Positions 10,264 through 19,296 of a stretch of DNA of 64,000 nucleotides are shown here, one piece after another. The stretch covers positions 3,321,501 to 3,385,500 of the forward strand of contig NZ_CP069354.1 in the NCBI RefSeq assembly GCF_016864375.1, read 5' to 3'. The number at the start of each line of letters is the position of its first letter. Positions within the stretch are counted from its first letter, which is position 1. Under the pieces are notes generated by a model. That model worked only from the letters and a program-made list of their open reading frames with translations. It did not search any database and was not told the origin of the DNA. The stretch comes from Microvirga sp. VF16 (GTDB lineage Bacteria > Pseudomonadota > Alphaproteobacteria > Rhizobiales > Beijerinckiaceae). The position numbers and the translations under genes are program-made.

Positions 10264-10856
10264 GACAGATCGCTTTCCTCGCGATATTCACCGGTGCGCT
10301 TGCGCTGGCGGGCTGCAACGACCAGAAGACCGCCGAGGCCCCACCGCCCCCGTACGAAATGACAGCCTCGGCCATCGGCCACTATTGCGGCATGAACGTG
10401 CTGGAGCATACTGGACCGAAGGGGCAGATCATCCTGGCGAGCCGCAAGGATCCGGTCTGGTTCTCGTCGGCACGGGACGCGATCTCGTTCACGCTGCTGC
10501 CGGAGGAGCCGAAGGACATCCGAGCGATCTACGTCTCCGACATGGCCAAGGCCCCGAACTGGGAGACCCCCGGGACGACGAATTGGGTTGATGCCAAGCA
10601 GGCCTCGTTCGTGATCGGCAGCCGCATGAAAGGCGGCATGGGCGGTGACGAGGCAGTGCCGTTCTCCGACAAGGGCGCGGCCGAGAAGTTCGCGGCCGAG
10701 AACGGCGGCCGCGTTGTGGCCTTCGCGGAAGTGCCGAAGGATTATGTCCTGGGCAGCACGAGTGAGACTACCAGCGCGGTGGGACAAGACCATGACGCAA
10801 GCGGGCAACATCAGGACCATACTGCCCCTGCCCCAAAGGATGGCCACATCCATTAG
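10260..10856 (+). CDS. nosL: NosL, copper-binding lipoprotein
   Basis: NosL delivers Cu(I) for NosZ maturation from the outer face of a membrane. The N terminus has a lipobox (ALAGCND) that anchors the protein through Cys19. The family motif CGMNVLEHTGPKGQI contains the Cys and Met candidates for Cu(I) binding, and a second conserved segment (GGMGGDEAVPFSDKG) follows. A His/Asp/Gln-rich tail (about residues 175-198) could also bind metal. Confidence 0.95.
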   Translation: MRQIAFLAIFTGALALAGCNDQKTAEAPPPPYEMTASAIGHYCGMNVLEHTGPKGQIILASRKDPVWFSSARDAISFTLLPEEPKDIRAIYVSDMAKAPNWETPGTTNWVDAKQASFVIGSRMKGGMGGDEAVPFSDKGAAEKFAAENGGRVVAFAEVPKDYVLGSTSETTSAVGQDHDASGQHQDHTAPAPKDGHIH

Positions 10857-10866
10857 GAAACCAGCC

Positions 10867-11862
10867 ATGCCCCCCCCTCTCTCCCGCCGACGCTTCATCG
10901 GGATCACCGCCGCCGCGGCAGGACTTGGCCTCGCGCCGTTCGAACGCCCGGCAAAGGCCGAGGCCCACCTGGTCACATGGCACGGCCAAGTCATGGGCGC
11001 GGTGGCGACGCTGCAGGTGCACCACCATGACAGAATCGTCGCAGGGCAGCTGGTCGAGCGCTCGCTCGCCGAGGTCCGCCGCCTGGAGGCGGTGTTCAGC
11101 CTCTACCGGGGGGATTCTGCCCTGGTGGCGCTGAACCGTCACGGCGTCCTGGTCGCCCCACCCGCGGAGCTGATCGCGGTCCTGGCCGAATGTCGCCGTT
11201 ACTGGGAGTTGACCGGAGGTGCCTTCGACCCGACGGTGCAGGCATTGTGGGTTCTATACCGGGACCATTTTTCCAAGACCGATGCGAATCCCTCGGGGCC
11301 GTCCACTCTTGCCCTCCGTGAAACCATGGAACGGGTCGGGTTCGGCCAAGTGAGGTTCGACGCTAACCGGATCGTCCTTGCCCAGCGTGGAATGGGACTG
11401 ACCCTGAACGGCATTGCCCAGGGTTACGTGACTGATCGGGTTGTGGATATTCTGCGCGCGGGCGGCATCCGCAATACGCTCGTCGACATGGGAGAGCCCC
11501 GAGCCATCGGGTCCCGCCCCTCGGGCGAACCCTGGCGTATCGGCATCGCCGACCCCGGCCGCCCCGAGCGGATCAACGACACGCTGGAGGCTGTCGATCA
11601 GGCCGTTGCCACTTCCGGAGGGTACGGCTTCCGCTTCGATCCGGAGGGCCGCTTCAACCATCTGCTCGATCCGCGAACGGGCACCTCGGCCCACCTGTAT
11701 CGGAGCGTCTCCGTCTTGATGCCGACGGCGACGGCGGCCGATGCGTTGTCGACGGCGTTCAGTCTCGTGTCTGAAGACAGCATCGGGAGCATCCTAAAAA
11801 CGGAGGGCGGAGAGGTCAGGCTGGTTACCGCACAGGGGGAGCTACGTGTCCTGACGGGCTGA
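10867..11862 (+). CDS. nosX: NosX, ApbE-family FAD:protein FMN transferase
   Basis: This protein covalently attaches FMN to a Thr of NosR in the periplasm. It has 331 residues. The Tat-like signal SRRRFIGITAAAAG starts at the ATG at 10867, 10 bp after the nosL stop. The body has ApbE motifs including LNGIAQGYVTDRV, a DMGEPRAIGSRPSG loop and the C-terminal VATSGGYGFRF followed by FNHLLDPRTG. The longer open frame beginning inside nosL is not used. This is the last gene of the nosRZDFYLX operon. Confidence 0.93.
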   Translation: MPPPLSRRRFIGITAAAAGLGLAPFERPAKAEAHLVTWHGQVMGAVATLQVHHHDRIVAGQLVERSLAEVRRLEAVFSLYRGDSALVALNRHGVLVAPPAELIAVLAECRRYWELTGGAFDPTVQALWVLYRDHFSKTDANPSGPSTLALRETMERVGFGQVRFDANRIVLAQRGMGLTLNGIAQGYVTDRVVDILRAGGIRNTLVDMGEPRAIGSRPSGEPWRIGIADPGRPERINDTLEAVDQAVATSGGYGFRFDPEGRFNHLLDPRTGTSAHLYRSVSVLMPTATAADALSTAFSLVSEDSIGSILKTEGGEVRLVTAQGELRVLTG

Positions 11863-11989
11863 TGGGGCACCTCTCGACCACAGGCAATACCTTGTGATGT
11901 AGAGCTGTTTCCATGTGCATGGAATCATCTCCCGTCATTGAGTTACCGCATTTCGACGGAGAACCGGATCTACGTCGCCGAAAGATGCT

Positions 11990-12718
11990 CTAACCCCGCC
12001 CGCCACGTCGATGGCTTCTTCTCACCTGCGGTTGGGGCGAGGTGCTTTTGTACAGAATCCCGGCCACGGATTCCACGTCGGCGATCACCAATCGACGCCG
12101 ATACCGCCTGATCTGGCGCTGCGCCTCCCAATTGCGGAGTGTCCGGCTCACTGTTGGCAGGGTACTTCCGATCAGATCGGCGAGATCTTGGCGACTGACG
12201 GGGAATGGAATCTCGATCCCTTCCGGTCCCTGTCGGCCAAACCTCTCGACGAGCTTGAGGATGGCGCGAACCAATCGATGTTCAACGGATTCGCCGGAGA
12301 GATCCCGCACCCGGTCCTCCATCTCTCGCAGACGCGTCTCAAGATCGCGGATAACGTTGAGGGCCACCTGAGGATAACGGTCAACGATTGCCCTGAGCGC
12401 GGGTGCCGGCCACTGCAGCTCCTCACACTCCGTGATCGCGACAGCATCAACTGGGTAGAACCTGTCGAGCAGCGCCGGACTGCCGAAAACTTCACCCGGT
12501 CCAACGTACTTGACGACCACGCGCGAACCTCGCGGCGTGGATTGCACGAGCTGAGCGACCCCGGAGACAAGGACATGGACAGCCCGGGCGGGTTGTCCAG
12601 CCGCGAATAACACAGTGTCCGCCGCGAGAAGCCGCCGCTTTGCCTGGCGCAACAGATCTCTCGCGACGTCTTTCTCGAGCCCGCTGAGCAGTCCGATGGA
12701 CAGTGCTTCATCGTCCAT
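11990..12718 (-). CDS. Crp/Fnr-family transcription regulator (NnrR/Dnr-like group)
   Basis: The product has 242 residues: a cyclic-nucleotide-type sensor beta-roll (about 15-115), a dimer helix, and a winged helix-turn-helix with recognition helix STLPTVSRTLRNW. There is no N-terminal cysteine cluster, so it is not an oxygen-sensing [4Fe-4S] Fnr. Position beside nos and nnrS suggests a nitric-oxide or redox sensor of the Dnr/NnrR type, by inference. In the recognition helix a Pro stands where Fnr has the specificity Glu (ExxSR becomes PxxSR), consistent with a half-site other than TTGAT. It overlaps the 131-residue gene upstream by 11 bp, so both should be cotranscribed. Confidence 0.9.
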   Translation of the reverse strand: MDDEALSIGLLSGLEKDVARDLLRQAKRRLLAADTVLFAAGQPARAVHVLVSGVAQLVQSTPRGSRVVVKYVGPGEVFGSPALLDRFYPVDAVAITECEELQWPAPALRAIVDRYPQVALNVIRDLETRLREMEDRVRDLSGESVEHRLVRAILKLVERFGRQGPEGIEIPFPVSRQDLADLIGSTLPTVSRTLRNWEAQRQIRRYRRRLVIADVESVAGILYKSTSPQPQVRRSHRRGGRG

Positions 12719-13103
12719 CGCAATCTCCCGACGCGGATGTCAGACCTTCCCGACAGGACGCAAGCCCCCTGGCTCTTGTCATGTCCTCGGCACCGCATGC
12801 AGCTGCGAGACCGATATCCGCGAAGAGGAGCGCGATTTCATCGAAGACGCTGAGATCCGCCTCATCGAACGTGACCGTATCGAGCTCGCTGACAAGCTCC
12901 AGGAGCGCTGCAATACGTTCAGCTTGATGCCTCGCATCTAGGATGAGGGCGCGAAGCTGCCGTCGGCTTTCGAGCGCCTCAAAGCGCTCCAGGGCGTCAT
13001 CAAGCTTCTCGCGGCATCTGCAGTCTAACTCAAGCGTTCCCAGAACTGCACGGACGCGATCTAAGAGATGTGACGGAGTTTGGTCGGTTGACTGTTCTTC
13101 CAT
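12708..13103 (-). CDS. Small protein of unknown function, cotranscribed with the Crp/Fnr regulator
   Basis: The 131 residues are mostly helical and acidic, with a C-x-C (LDCRCREKLDD) near residue 28 and a further Cys near 110. No family was recognised. Support for a real gene comes from the 11-bp overlap with the regulator start, same-strand coupling, and a promoter-proximal Crp/Fnr-type palindrome. A helper or modulator of the regulator is possible but unproven. Confidence 0.6.
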   Translation of the reverse strand: MEEQSTDQTPSHLLDRVRAVLGTLELDCRCREKLDDALERFEALESRRQLRALILDARHQAERIAALLELVSELDTVTFDEADLSVFDEIALLFADIGLAAACGAEDMTRARGLASCREGLTSASGDCDGR

Positions 13104-13159
13104 TCCGGCCTCCTGCTGGTTTGCCTGGAATAAGAAGACACACTAGGTTCCGCGATTCA

Positions 13160-13173
13160 TTGCGCTAGCGCAA
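13160..13173. promoter_or_regulatory. Perfect TTGCG-N4-CGCAA palindrome (Crp/Fnr-type operator)
   Basis: TTGCGCTAGCGCAA is a perfect 14-bp palindrome ending 56 bp before the start of the small gene and the regulator. It suggests autoregulation by the Crp/Fnr protein encoded downstream. Confidence 0.55.
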
Positions 13174-13200
13174 CGACTGTCGCGCGGCATGTGTGGGTAG

Positions 13201-13244
13201 TAGCCTGCTGTGTTCACCCCCTCGCCCTGGAAGCCAGCAGGCTA
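13201..13244. terminator. Stem-loop downstream of the nnrS-like gene
   Basis: A perfect 10-bp inverted repeat (TAGCCTGCTG at 13201 and CAGCAGGCTA at 13235) with a 24-base loop. It lies about 120 bp after the minus-strand nnrS-like gene and before the next minus-strand promoter. No T-tract follows, so terminator function is uncertain. Confidence 0.35.
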
Positions 13245-13361
13245 ATGACAGCCGTGCTCGCGGCGACCGTACCCTGCCCGCGGCATAACTCTACCGGGAC
13301 CCAATCGGCCAGTGGGGATCGACGCTTGCGTGAAAGGTGCAGCTGAAAAGAGAGGTCGCAG

Positions 13362-14480
13362 TCAGCTCCATGAAATTCTTGTCCTGTTGTTGCCCCACAG
13401 GCCGGATACGATGAAGGTCAAGCAACAGGAGAAGGCGGCTATCCAGCCGAGTCTTGCTGCGAACAGGAAAACAGGACTGGCCATGATCATGGCAGCGGAA
13501 ATCCTTACAATTGCGGTCATGGCAATCAAGGCATAGGACGTGTTGGTGAGAGATGAGGGCTGGAACGACATTTGGTCACGTTTGCGCGTGACGCTGGTCA
13601 TGACGGCTATCGCGATCGTTCCGAGGCCTCCGACCGACCATACGTGAATGATGGCTAAGTCTGGAATGGGATAAATCTCTGCCTGGACGATGCCCAGTCC
13701 CACGAAACCGAGATTCATCCAGGCAACACCCGCAAGTCCGGCAAGGATGCCAGCAATTGGGCGGATTCCCCACGGTCGCAGGAGAATCAGCCGCTTAAAT
13801 CCCACAAAGCCCGCGACAAACGCCAGAATACAGAACGGAATGTCAAGCGACCATAACGCAAGTGCCCCGGCAGCAAAAACGCGATGAGCAAGCACAAGAC
13901 CTGATCTTACAGGGGCAGGTGGCACCAAGCCCTCGCGTTCAAATGCAGCACTCACAAGGGCGAATGCAATACGACCGCCAAGCTCAAGGCAAAGCAAGAT
14001 GATCGCGGAGAGACAGATTCGGGTGAAGACCGGACCCAAGTGGGATGCGTACGGAACTAGGGATCCTGTAATAGCCTGGATACCGACAAGAGCAACCACG
14101 TACGCTGTGCCGCGGACTCTCGCGACGATCGCGTGGCGCACGAAAACAGCACTTGCCGCAATGGTGGCAATGACCTGCAAAAAGAGGCTCGCTCTCGGCG
14201 CACACCATGTCAGTAGTAATGCCAGTGCATGGCAGACAAGCAGAACCTCGAGGACTCCAGGAGGCGCGATGGCGTGCCTGGTCCAGCGCGGAAGCGCCAC
14301 GGACAGGAAGCCAATCAAAAGTATTGGTACGAAGCTCACCAAAAGGTCGCGCGGGTGCGAGCCGTCGTGGCCCAGGACAGCCATGGCGTTGATCGCTGAC
14401 AGACACGCTAGTGCGAATGCGGCCCGAAACGTTTGCCCGCGACAAAGCTCGAGTCCCGCCTTGCTGCTCTCACGCTCCAA
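13362..14480 (-). CDS. nnrS: NnrS-family membrane protein
   Basis: NnrS proteins are polytopic haem/copper membrane proteins expressed with denitrification genes and implicated in relieving nitric-oxide stress. This one has 372 residues with about 11-12 hydrophobic helices. Family-like segments are GFLSVALPRWTRH after the second helix, LAHRVFAAGALALW, and IHVWSVGGLGTIAIAVMTSV near the C terminus. The His-rich positions fit metal ligands. It follows ubiV on the same strand after a gap of about 107 bp, so it probably ends the ubiTUV transcript. Confidence 0.8.
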   Translation of the reverse strand: MERESSKAGLELCRGQTFRAAFALACLSAINAMAVLGHDGSHPRDLLVSFVPILLIGFLSVALPRWTRHAIAPPGVLEVLLVCHALALLLTWCAPRASLFLQVIATIAASAVFVRHAIVARVRGTAYVVALVGIQAITGSLVPYASHLGPVFTRICLSAIILLCLELGGRIAFALVSAAFEREGLVPPAPVRSGLVLAHRVFAAGALALWSLDIPFCILAFVAGFVGFKRLILLRPWGIRPIAGILAGLAGVAWMNLGFVGLGIVQAEIYPIPDLAIIHVWSVGGLGTIAIAVMTSVTRKRDQMSFQPSSLTNTSYALIAMTAIVRISAAMIMASPVFLFAARLGWIAAFSCCLTFIVSGLWGNNRTRISWS

Positions 14481-14587
14481 AGTTCATCTCTTGGCGTTGC
14501 GATGGAGACACTCACTCGAGCGGCTTCCTTTTCGGATGCCGATCCTGAAACCTGTCCGGCTCAGGCTGCTTGACGACACGAACACCG

Positions 14588-15493
14588 TCACGCCTCGGCA
14601 CCATGGCCAGTTTGATACTGAATGCCGGCGCGACCATGAAGGAATCCATTGGAAAAGGAGATGCCGTCACATAGCGAGGCGAGAGTTACCCTACCCTGCT
14701 CGGGATCGATGAGACCGTCTGAGACGTCACGAAAGATTTTCGCGACTGCCACCATATCGCAAGTCTGCGGCGAGAGCCTGCAAGATGCGACACCCATTGC
14801 TTTGAAATCGGGAATGCTCTCGATCAGGTTGACGTAGGTTGATGACAGTGTCTGCACGCCGTTCACCGTCAGGAATTGCTGCCCGTCCAAGGTATCTGTC
14901 GCCAAGCCGTCGGGATCTTTTCCGCACACGAACTGGCAATTGTCCTTCGTGAGCTTGTGAAGCCGGGCATGGTAGCAGCGGGCCGAGATCGCCAACGGAG
15001 CCCGCCCGAAGGCCCAGACCTCAAGCTCCAGGTCCGGACAGGCTTCAGCTAGGATGCGGATGGATGCAGTGGGCAGCTCCGGCGGCAGGCAGACCCGACG
15101 CGCGCCGTTGTCGGACAGCCAGTTCAACGTCGCTTCATTGTAGACGTTCACGTAGGGACCAATCGCATGGGGGCGTCTGGCAAGATGCACGAGCGCCGAC
15201 ATGTCGTTGACCTCGACCAGATGATCCGCCTCCCGCGTCAGAGAGGCCATCTGCTTTCTCTCCCTTTCCAGAGTGACAAGCGCAAGCGAGCTCAGGAGAA
15301 CCTCCTTTCCGGCTTGCGCCAGACGCTCAACGACCTCCGGGATCATGTCCTGGAGAAAAGGAAGGCGCTTCGAGCAGACGACTTCGCCAATGCAGACCGT
15401 ATCGACGGGTGCCTCGTCCGCAATCCGAAAATGATAGTCCCGCCAGACGGAAGGTTCCCAGTTATACAGAACCGGGCCGAGCGTCAGCTTCAT
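14588..15493 (-). CDS. ubiV: UbiV, O2-independent ubiquinone hydroxylation protein (U32 family)
   Basis: UbiV forms a complex with UbiU and hydroxylates ubiquinone precursors without oxygen. The protein begins MKLTLGPVLYNW. The four iron-sulfur cysteines occur with the known spacing: one in GEVVCSKR (about residue 40) and three in ARCYHARLHK followed by DNCQFVCGKD (C-x12-C-x3-C). The start at 15493 has a GGGAG site eight bases upstream; a longer start at 15520 is less likely. It lies 17 bp after ubiU in the same operon. Confidence 0.95.
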   Translation of the reverse strand: MKLTLGPVLYNWEPSVWRDYHFRIADEAPVDTVCIGEVVCSKRLPFLQDMIPEVVERLAQAGKEVLLSSLALVTLERERKQMASLTREADHLVEVNDMSALVHLARRPHAIGPYVNVYNEATLNWLSDNGARRVCLPPELPTASIRILAEACPDLELEVWAFGRAPLAISARCYHARLHKLTKDNCQFVCGKDPDGLATDTLDGQQFLTVNGVQTLSSTYVNLIESIPDFKAMGVASCRLSPQTCDMVAVAKIFRDVSDGLIDPEQGRVTLASLCDGISFSNGFLHGRAGIQYQTGHGAEA

Positions 15494-15510
15494 GGTGGTA
15501 TCTCCCTGTC

Positions 15511-16488
15511 TCAGCGCCATGTCTTGCGATAGGCGCCCAGCGTGTTGCTCTGCCCCTCGCTCATCTGCTGGAGCATGCCGACGGGAATGGATCGCCCGTG
15601 ATCCAAGGCCGCAAGGGCCTCGCGAAACGAGCGCACCACGTTCTCGATATAGGCGCGGCTGCGCTGCCTTCCCTCGATCTTCAGCGCCGTGACGCCCGCA
15701 TCCCGCAGGCCGGGCAGGAGCGTGGCAGCATCGAGGCTGACAGGATCCTCGAAAATGTATCCAGTCGAGTGCTTGGTTTTAAACCGCCCCTTGCACAAAG
15801 TGGGATAAGCCGCCGCTTCGCCTTTCTCGAACCTATTGATGGTGAAGCCGCCCAGCCGTGAGATGACCGCGCCGCACTCTTCGTCATAGGTCACATGGCT
15901 CGCAGGCGAGCACACACCGTTCATGTTGGGTGACAGTCCGGTTGCGTAGGATGACAGGGAACAACGCCCTTCCGCCATCACACAAAGCCCCCCAAAGACG
16001 AACACCTCGACCTCACAGGCCGTCGCACGCGTGATGGCTGCGATCTCGGGCACACTCAGCACGCGCGGCAAGACCACGCGCTTCGCATTAAACCGCTCGA
16101 CATAGAAATCGATCGCATCAGGATTCGCGGCAGCAGCCTGTACCGAGACGTGCAAGCGCGCTCGGGGATGAGCTTCCGTAGCATAAGCCATAAGCCTGAC
16201 GTCGCAAAGGATGAGCGCATCGGCCCCGGCCGTCACCGCATCATCCACCGCTTTTCGCCACAAACCCTGGGCTCCCGCACGGGGAAATGTGTTGATGGCC
16301 ACGAGCACTCTCGCGCCATACCGGTGAGCATACGCGACGCCATCCGAGAGCTCTTCGAGGCTGAAGTTCAAGCCCGGAAAGTTCCGGGCATTCGTCTCGT
16401 TTCGGAAGCCGCAATATACTGCGTCCGCTCCGGCATCCACGGCCGCGCGCAGAGAGGCCGGTGTTCCGGCCGGACAGATCAGTTCCAT
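15511..16488 (-). CDS. ubiU: UbiU, O2-independent ubiquinone hydroxylation protein (U32 family)
   Basis: UbiU is the partner of UbiV. The product has 325 residues and begins MELICPAGTPASLRAAV, the usual UbiU start. Its four cluster cysteines are visible in GGLCVMAEGRCS (C-x6-C), NGVCSPAS and TLCKGRF. It overlaps ubiT by 10 bp, so the genes are coupled. Confidence 0.95.
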   Translation of the reverse strand: MELICPAGTPASLRAAVDAGADAVYCGFRNETNARNFPGLNFSLEELSDGVAYAHRYGARVLVAINTFPRAGAQGLWRKAVDDAVTAGADALILCDVRLMAYATEAHPRARLHVSVQAAAANPDAIDFYVERFNAKRVVLPRVLSVPEIAAITRATACEVEVFVFGGLCVMAEGRCSLSSYATGLSPNMNGVCSPASHVTYDEECGAVISRLGGFTINRFEKGEAAAYPTLCKGRFKTKHSTGYIFEDPVSLDAATLLPGLRDAGVTALKIEGRQRSRAYIENVVRSFREALAALDHGRSIPVGMLQQMSEGQSNTLGAYRKTWR

Positions 16489-17042
16489 GGCGTTTGTCCT
16501 TTTGGCTCCTGACGATGCACTGCGGTCTCGCGTTTTTCCTCCACCGCCCGTCGGTGTCGGAATAAAACCTCCCCGATTTGTCCCAGAGGTCCGAACAAGG
16601 CAGCCGCTTCCCTGAGGACGTCGACACCTGCGTCATCGACCGCGTTCCGGAGAGCAAGGACCGCTTCGATGTCGCCCTCCACCACGATCGTGCGGGAAAA
16701 GAACAGAGCGTCGCCGTCGTATGATCCGTCGGCCATGCCGAGCAATGCGGCCAGCGGGCCGGAGATCTTGGCGTCGAGTGAAGCGGTCAGCCGGCGTACT
16801 GCTCGAATCTGTGGGGTCTGTGGGGTCGTGTCGAGGATGAACGCGAAAGGCACGTCGCAAGGAGCGAGACCATATCGCTTTCCGGCATGCAACCCGAGAC
16901 GTCCGAATATGCGCGGATGCTGTCGCACAATCCTTCTCAGCACTGCCTTCAAAAACAGTTCGAGCGGCGGGAGGGGTAGAGGCCGCAATACAGCCGAGAC
17001 GAGAGGAGGAAGAGTTGAAACGGGCGTGTGCAGTGGCGTCAT
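16479..17042 (-). CDS. ubiT: UbiT, SCP2-domain lipid-binding partner for anaerobic ubiquinone synthesis
   Basis: This 187-residue protein carries one SCP2-like domain (about 40-150) with GRLGLHAGKRYGL and LFFSRTIVVEGDIEAVLALRNA, as in UbiT (YhbT). UbiT is thought to present hydrophobic ubiquinone intermediates to UbiUV. It is first in the minus-strand ubiTUV operon and divergent to ubiD. The 113-bp spacer contains a Crp/Fnr-type box. Confidence 0.92.
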   Translation of the reverse strand: MTPLHTPVSTLPPLVSAVLRPLPLPPLELFLKAVLRRIVRQHPRIFGRLGLHAGKRYGLAPCDVPFAFILDTTPQTPQIRAVRRLTASLDAKISGPLAALLGMADGSYDGDALFFSRTIVVEGDIEAVLALRNAVDDAGVDVLREAAALFGPLGQIGEVLFRHRRAVEEKRETAVHRQEPKGQTPWN

Positions 17043-17088
17043 GAGAGCATCCTTGAGGTCGATCTACATGCTGCGGCCAAGCTTGTAT

Positions 17089-17102
17089 TTGCGCTGGAGC
17101 AA
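17089..17102. promoter_or_regulatory. Crp/Fnr-type box between ubiT and ubiD
   Basis: TTGCGCTGGAGCAA matches TTGCG-N6-CAA and sits in the divergent promoter, 46 bp before ubiT and 53 bp before ubiD. It closely resembles the perfect palindrome at 13160, so both directions could respond to the neighbouring regulator. Confidence 0.5.
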
Positions 17103-17155
17103 GGACAGAGACACCTCACTGGCCCATCGAACGAGACACTGAGCCGAGGATAGCG

Positions 17156-18206
17156 ATGCGAAATCATGACCTGCCCGTTTTTCAGAACCTTCGCGACTTC
17201 ATGACGTTTCTGGAAGCATGCGGTCGTCTCGTCCGGATCCGGGAGCCGGTATCCGTGGTGCATGAGATCACCGAGATCCATCGGCGGGTGCTCCGGGAGC
17301 ACGGACCTGCCCTCCTATTCGAGCGTGCCGTCCAGCCGGATGGCCGGCCTGCGGACATGCCTGTCCTCGCCAATCTCTTCGGGACGACCGAGCGCATCGC
17401 CTGGGGGCTCGGGGTCGACCCGGGCGAACTCCCCAGCCTTGGCGAGATGCTCGCCGAGCTGCGCGAGCCGCGCCCGCCCCAGGACATCGCGGATGTCTGG
17501 CGAAAACTCCCGTTGGCACGAGCGGCCCTCGCCATGCGCGCCATGGAGGTGACGGGACTGTCCCGAACCGTGCTGACCGGCGATGCCGTCGATCTCGGAC
17601 AACTTCCGGTTCAGATCTGCTGGCCCGGCGAGCCCGCGCCGCTCATCACCTGGCCGCTCGTCATCACGCGCCCGCCGGACAGCATTCACGTGAACGACTA
17701 CAATGTCGGCGTGTACCGGATGCAGGTGCTCGGTCGAGATCGGACCATCATGCGCTGGCTCGCGCATCGTGGTGGAGCCCGTCATCATCGACAGTGGCAA
17801 GCGTCCAGCGAGCCGATGCCGACCGCTGTCGTGATCGGGACGGATCCAGCCACGACGCTGGCTGCAGTTCTGCCCCTCCCGGAGAACCTGTCGGAGTTGC
17901 GTTTCTCGGGTCTTCTGAGAGGGCGGCGCTCCAGGCTCACGCCCTGCGTCAGCATTCCTCTTCAAGTGCCGGCAGACGCGGAGATCGTCATCGAGGGGTT
18001 GGTATCCGCCAGCGAGACCGCACCCGAGGGACCCTTCGGGGATCACACGGGCTACTACAATGCCGTCGAACGATTTCCCGTCATGCAGGTAATCGCCATC
18101 ACGATGCGCCGGGATCCGATCTACCTGTCCACCTTCACCGGACGCGCGCCGGACGAGCCTTCCCGCATTGGCGAGGCCCTCAACGAGCTGTTCGTTCCCA
18201 TCCTAA
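17156..18206 (+). pseudogene. ubiD: ubiD, 5' part (interrupted by insertion sequences)
   Basis: UbiD is the prenyl-FMN-dependent decarboxylase that acts on 3-polyprenyl-4-hydroxybenzoate in ubiquinone synthesis. This part encodes the N-terminal ~350 residues, including NDYNVGVYRMQVLGRD and EGPFGDHTGYYN. It stops being UbiD-like exactly after LNELFVPIL, where IS481 and IS701 sequence begins. The apparent open frame to 18613 runs into the insertion. The gene resumes at 22124. Removing 18207-22123 restores a 1518-bp frame (505 residues) without any other defect, so the disruption looks recent. Confidence 0.95.
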
Positions 18207-18207
18207 C
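18202..18207. repeat. IS481 target duplication, left copy (CCTAAC)
   Basis: CCTAAC here and at 19297-19302 directly flank the IS481 element. The last C is the first base of the IS701 terminus, which shows that IS481 came second. Confidence 0.8.
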
Positions 18208-19296
18208 TGTCTGGTGGCGGAACGTTGTTGGGACCAAGTGCGTTGCGCGATTGAGGAGTATGCTTGGCGCTTTGACGGCCTGCGGCGCCGAGCTCCTCAT
18301 CGCAGGAGGACATGATGCACTCCCTTCATCCGCAAGCCCGCACCACTCCAGCCGTCCGCCAGGAGATTGCCCGCTCATCCGAGCCGACGGGCGTGCTGGC
18401 CCAGCGCTTCAGTGTGAGCACCGAGACGGTCCGCAAATGGCGCAAGCGCGGCCCCAAAGACTGTCAGGACCACAGCAGCCGGCCGCACAAGCTGCCCTGG
18501 AGGGCCACCGAGGAGGAACGCGCCATCGTCTGCGCCCTGAGGCAGGCCACCGGCTTTCCGCTCGACGATCTGACCTTCGTGGTCACGCATTTCCTGCCGC
18601 ATCTCAACCGTGATGCGGTCTACCGCATCCTCAAGGCTGAAGGCTTAGGCCGCCTGCCACCGGCGCAGCAGCGCCAGCGCCGGAGCGGCACCTTCAAGGA
18701 CTACGATCTCGGCTTCGTGCACATGGACATCAAACACCTGCCCAAGCTGAGAACCGCCAATGGCGAGAGCCGCAAACGCTTCCTCTATGTCGCCATCGAC
18801 CGCTGCTCGCGCTGGGTGCACCTGGCCGTCAAAGACGACGAGCTGGCCATAAGCGCGATTGCCTTCCTCAAAGAAGCGATCCGCGCGTTTCCCTTCAAGG
18901 TCACCCACGTGCTCACCGACCGTGGCTCGTGCTTTACCGCTGATGGCTTCGAGGACGCCTGCCACCAGTTGAAGGTGGAGCATCGCAGGACCAAGCCGTA
19001 TACGCCGCAGACGAATGGTCTCGCCGAGCGCTTCAATGGACGGGTGCAGCGTGAAGTGCTCGGCATCACGATCTACAGCCATGGGGATCTGGAGACGCTG
19101 CTCAAGGGCTTCAACCAAGCCTACAACAGAAGACGCCAGCGCGTGCTCAAGGGGCGATCACCGGACGAGGTCGTGCGAAGCCGCTTGGTCGCTGAGCCGA
19201 AGCTGGCCAATCGGCGCGCGAAGCCACCCGATCCACACGCTTTGCCTCAAGCCCTCCAGGTCGTCGCTCACGCCAAGGAGGTCTCGCATCCAGACA
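18208..19296 (+). mobile_element. IS481-family insertion sequence
   Basis: A 1089-bp element with imperfect terminal repeats (TGTCTGGTGGCG at the left, inverse of CGCATCCAGACA at the right) and a 6-bp target duplication CCTAAC on both sides. It has one transposase gene on the plus strand. Confidence 0.85.

Noticed and set aside
14481-14587. Crp/Fnr box before the nnrS-like gene
   Set aside because: A TTGCG is present but no CAA at the right distance; the gene is more simply part of the ubi transcript.
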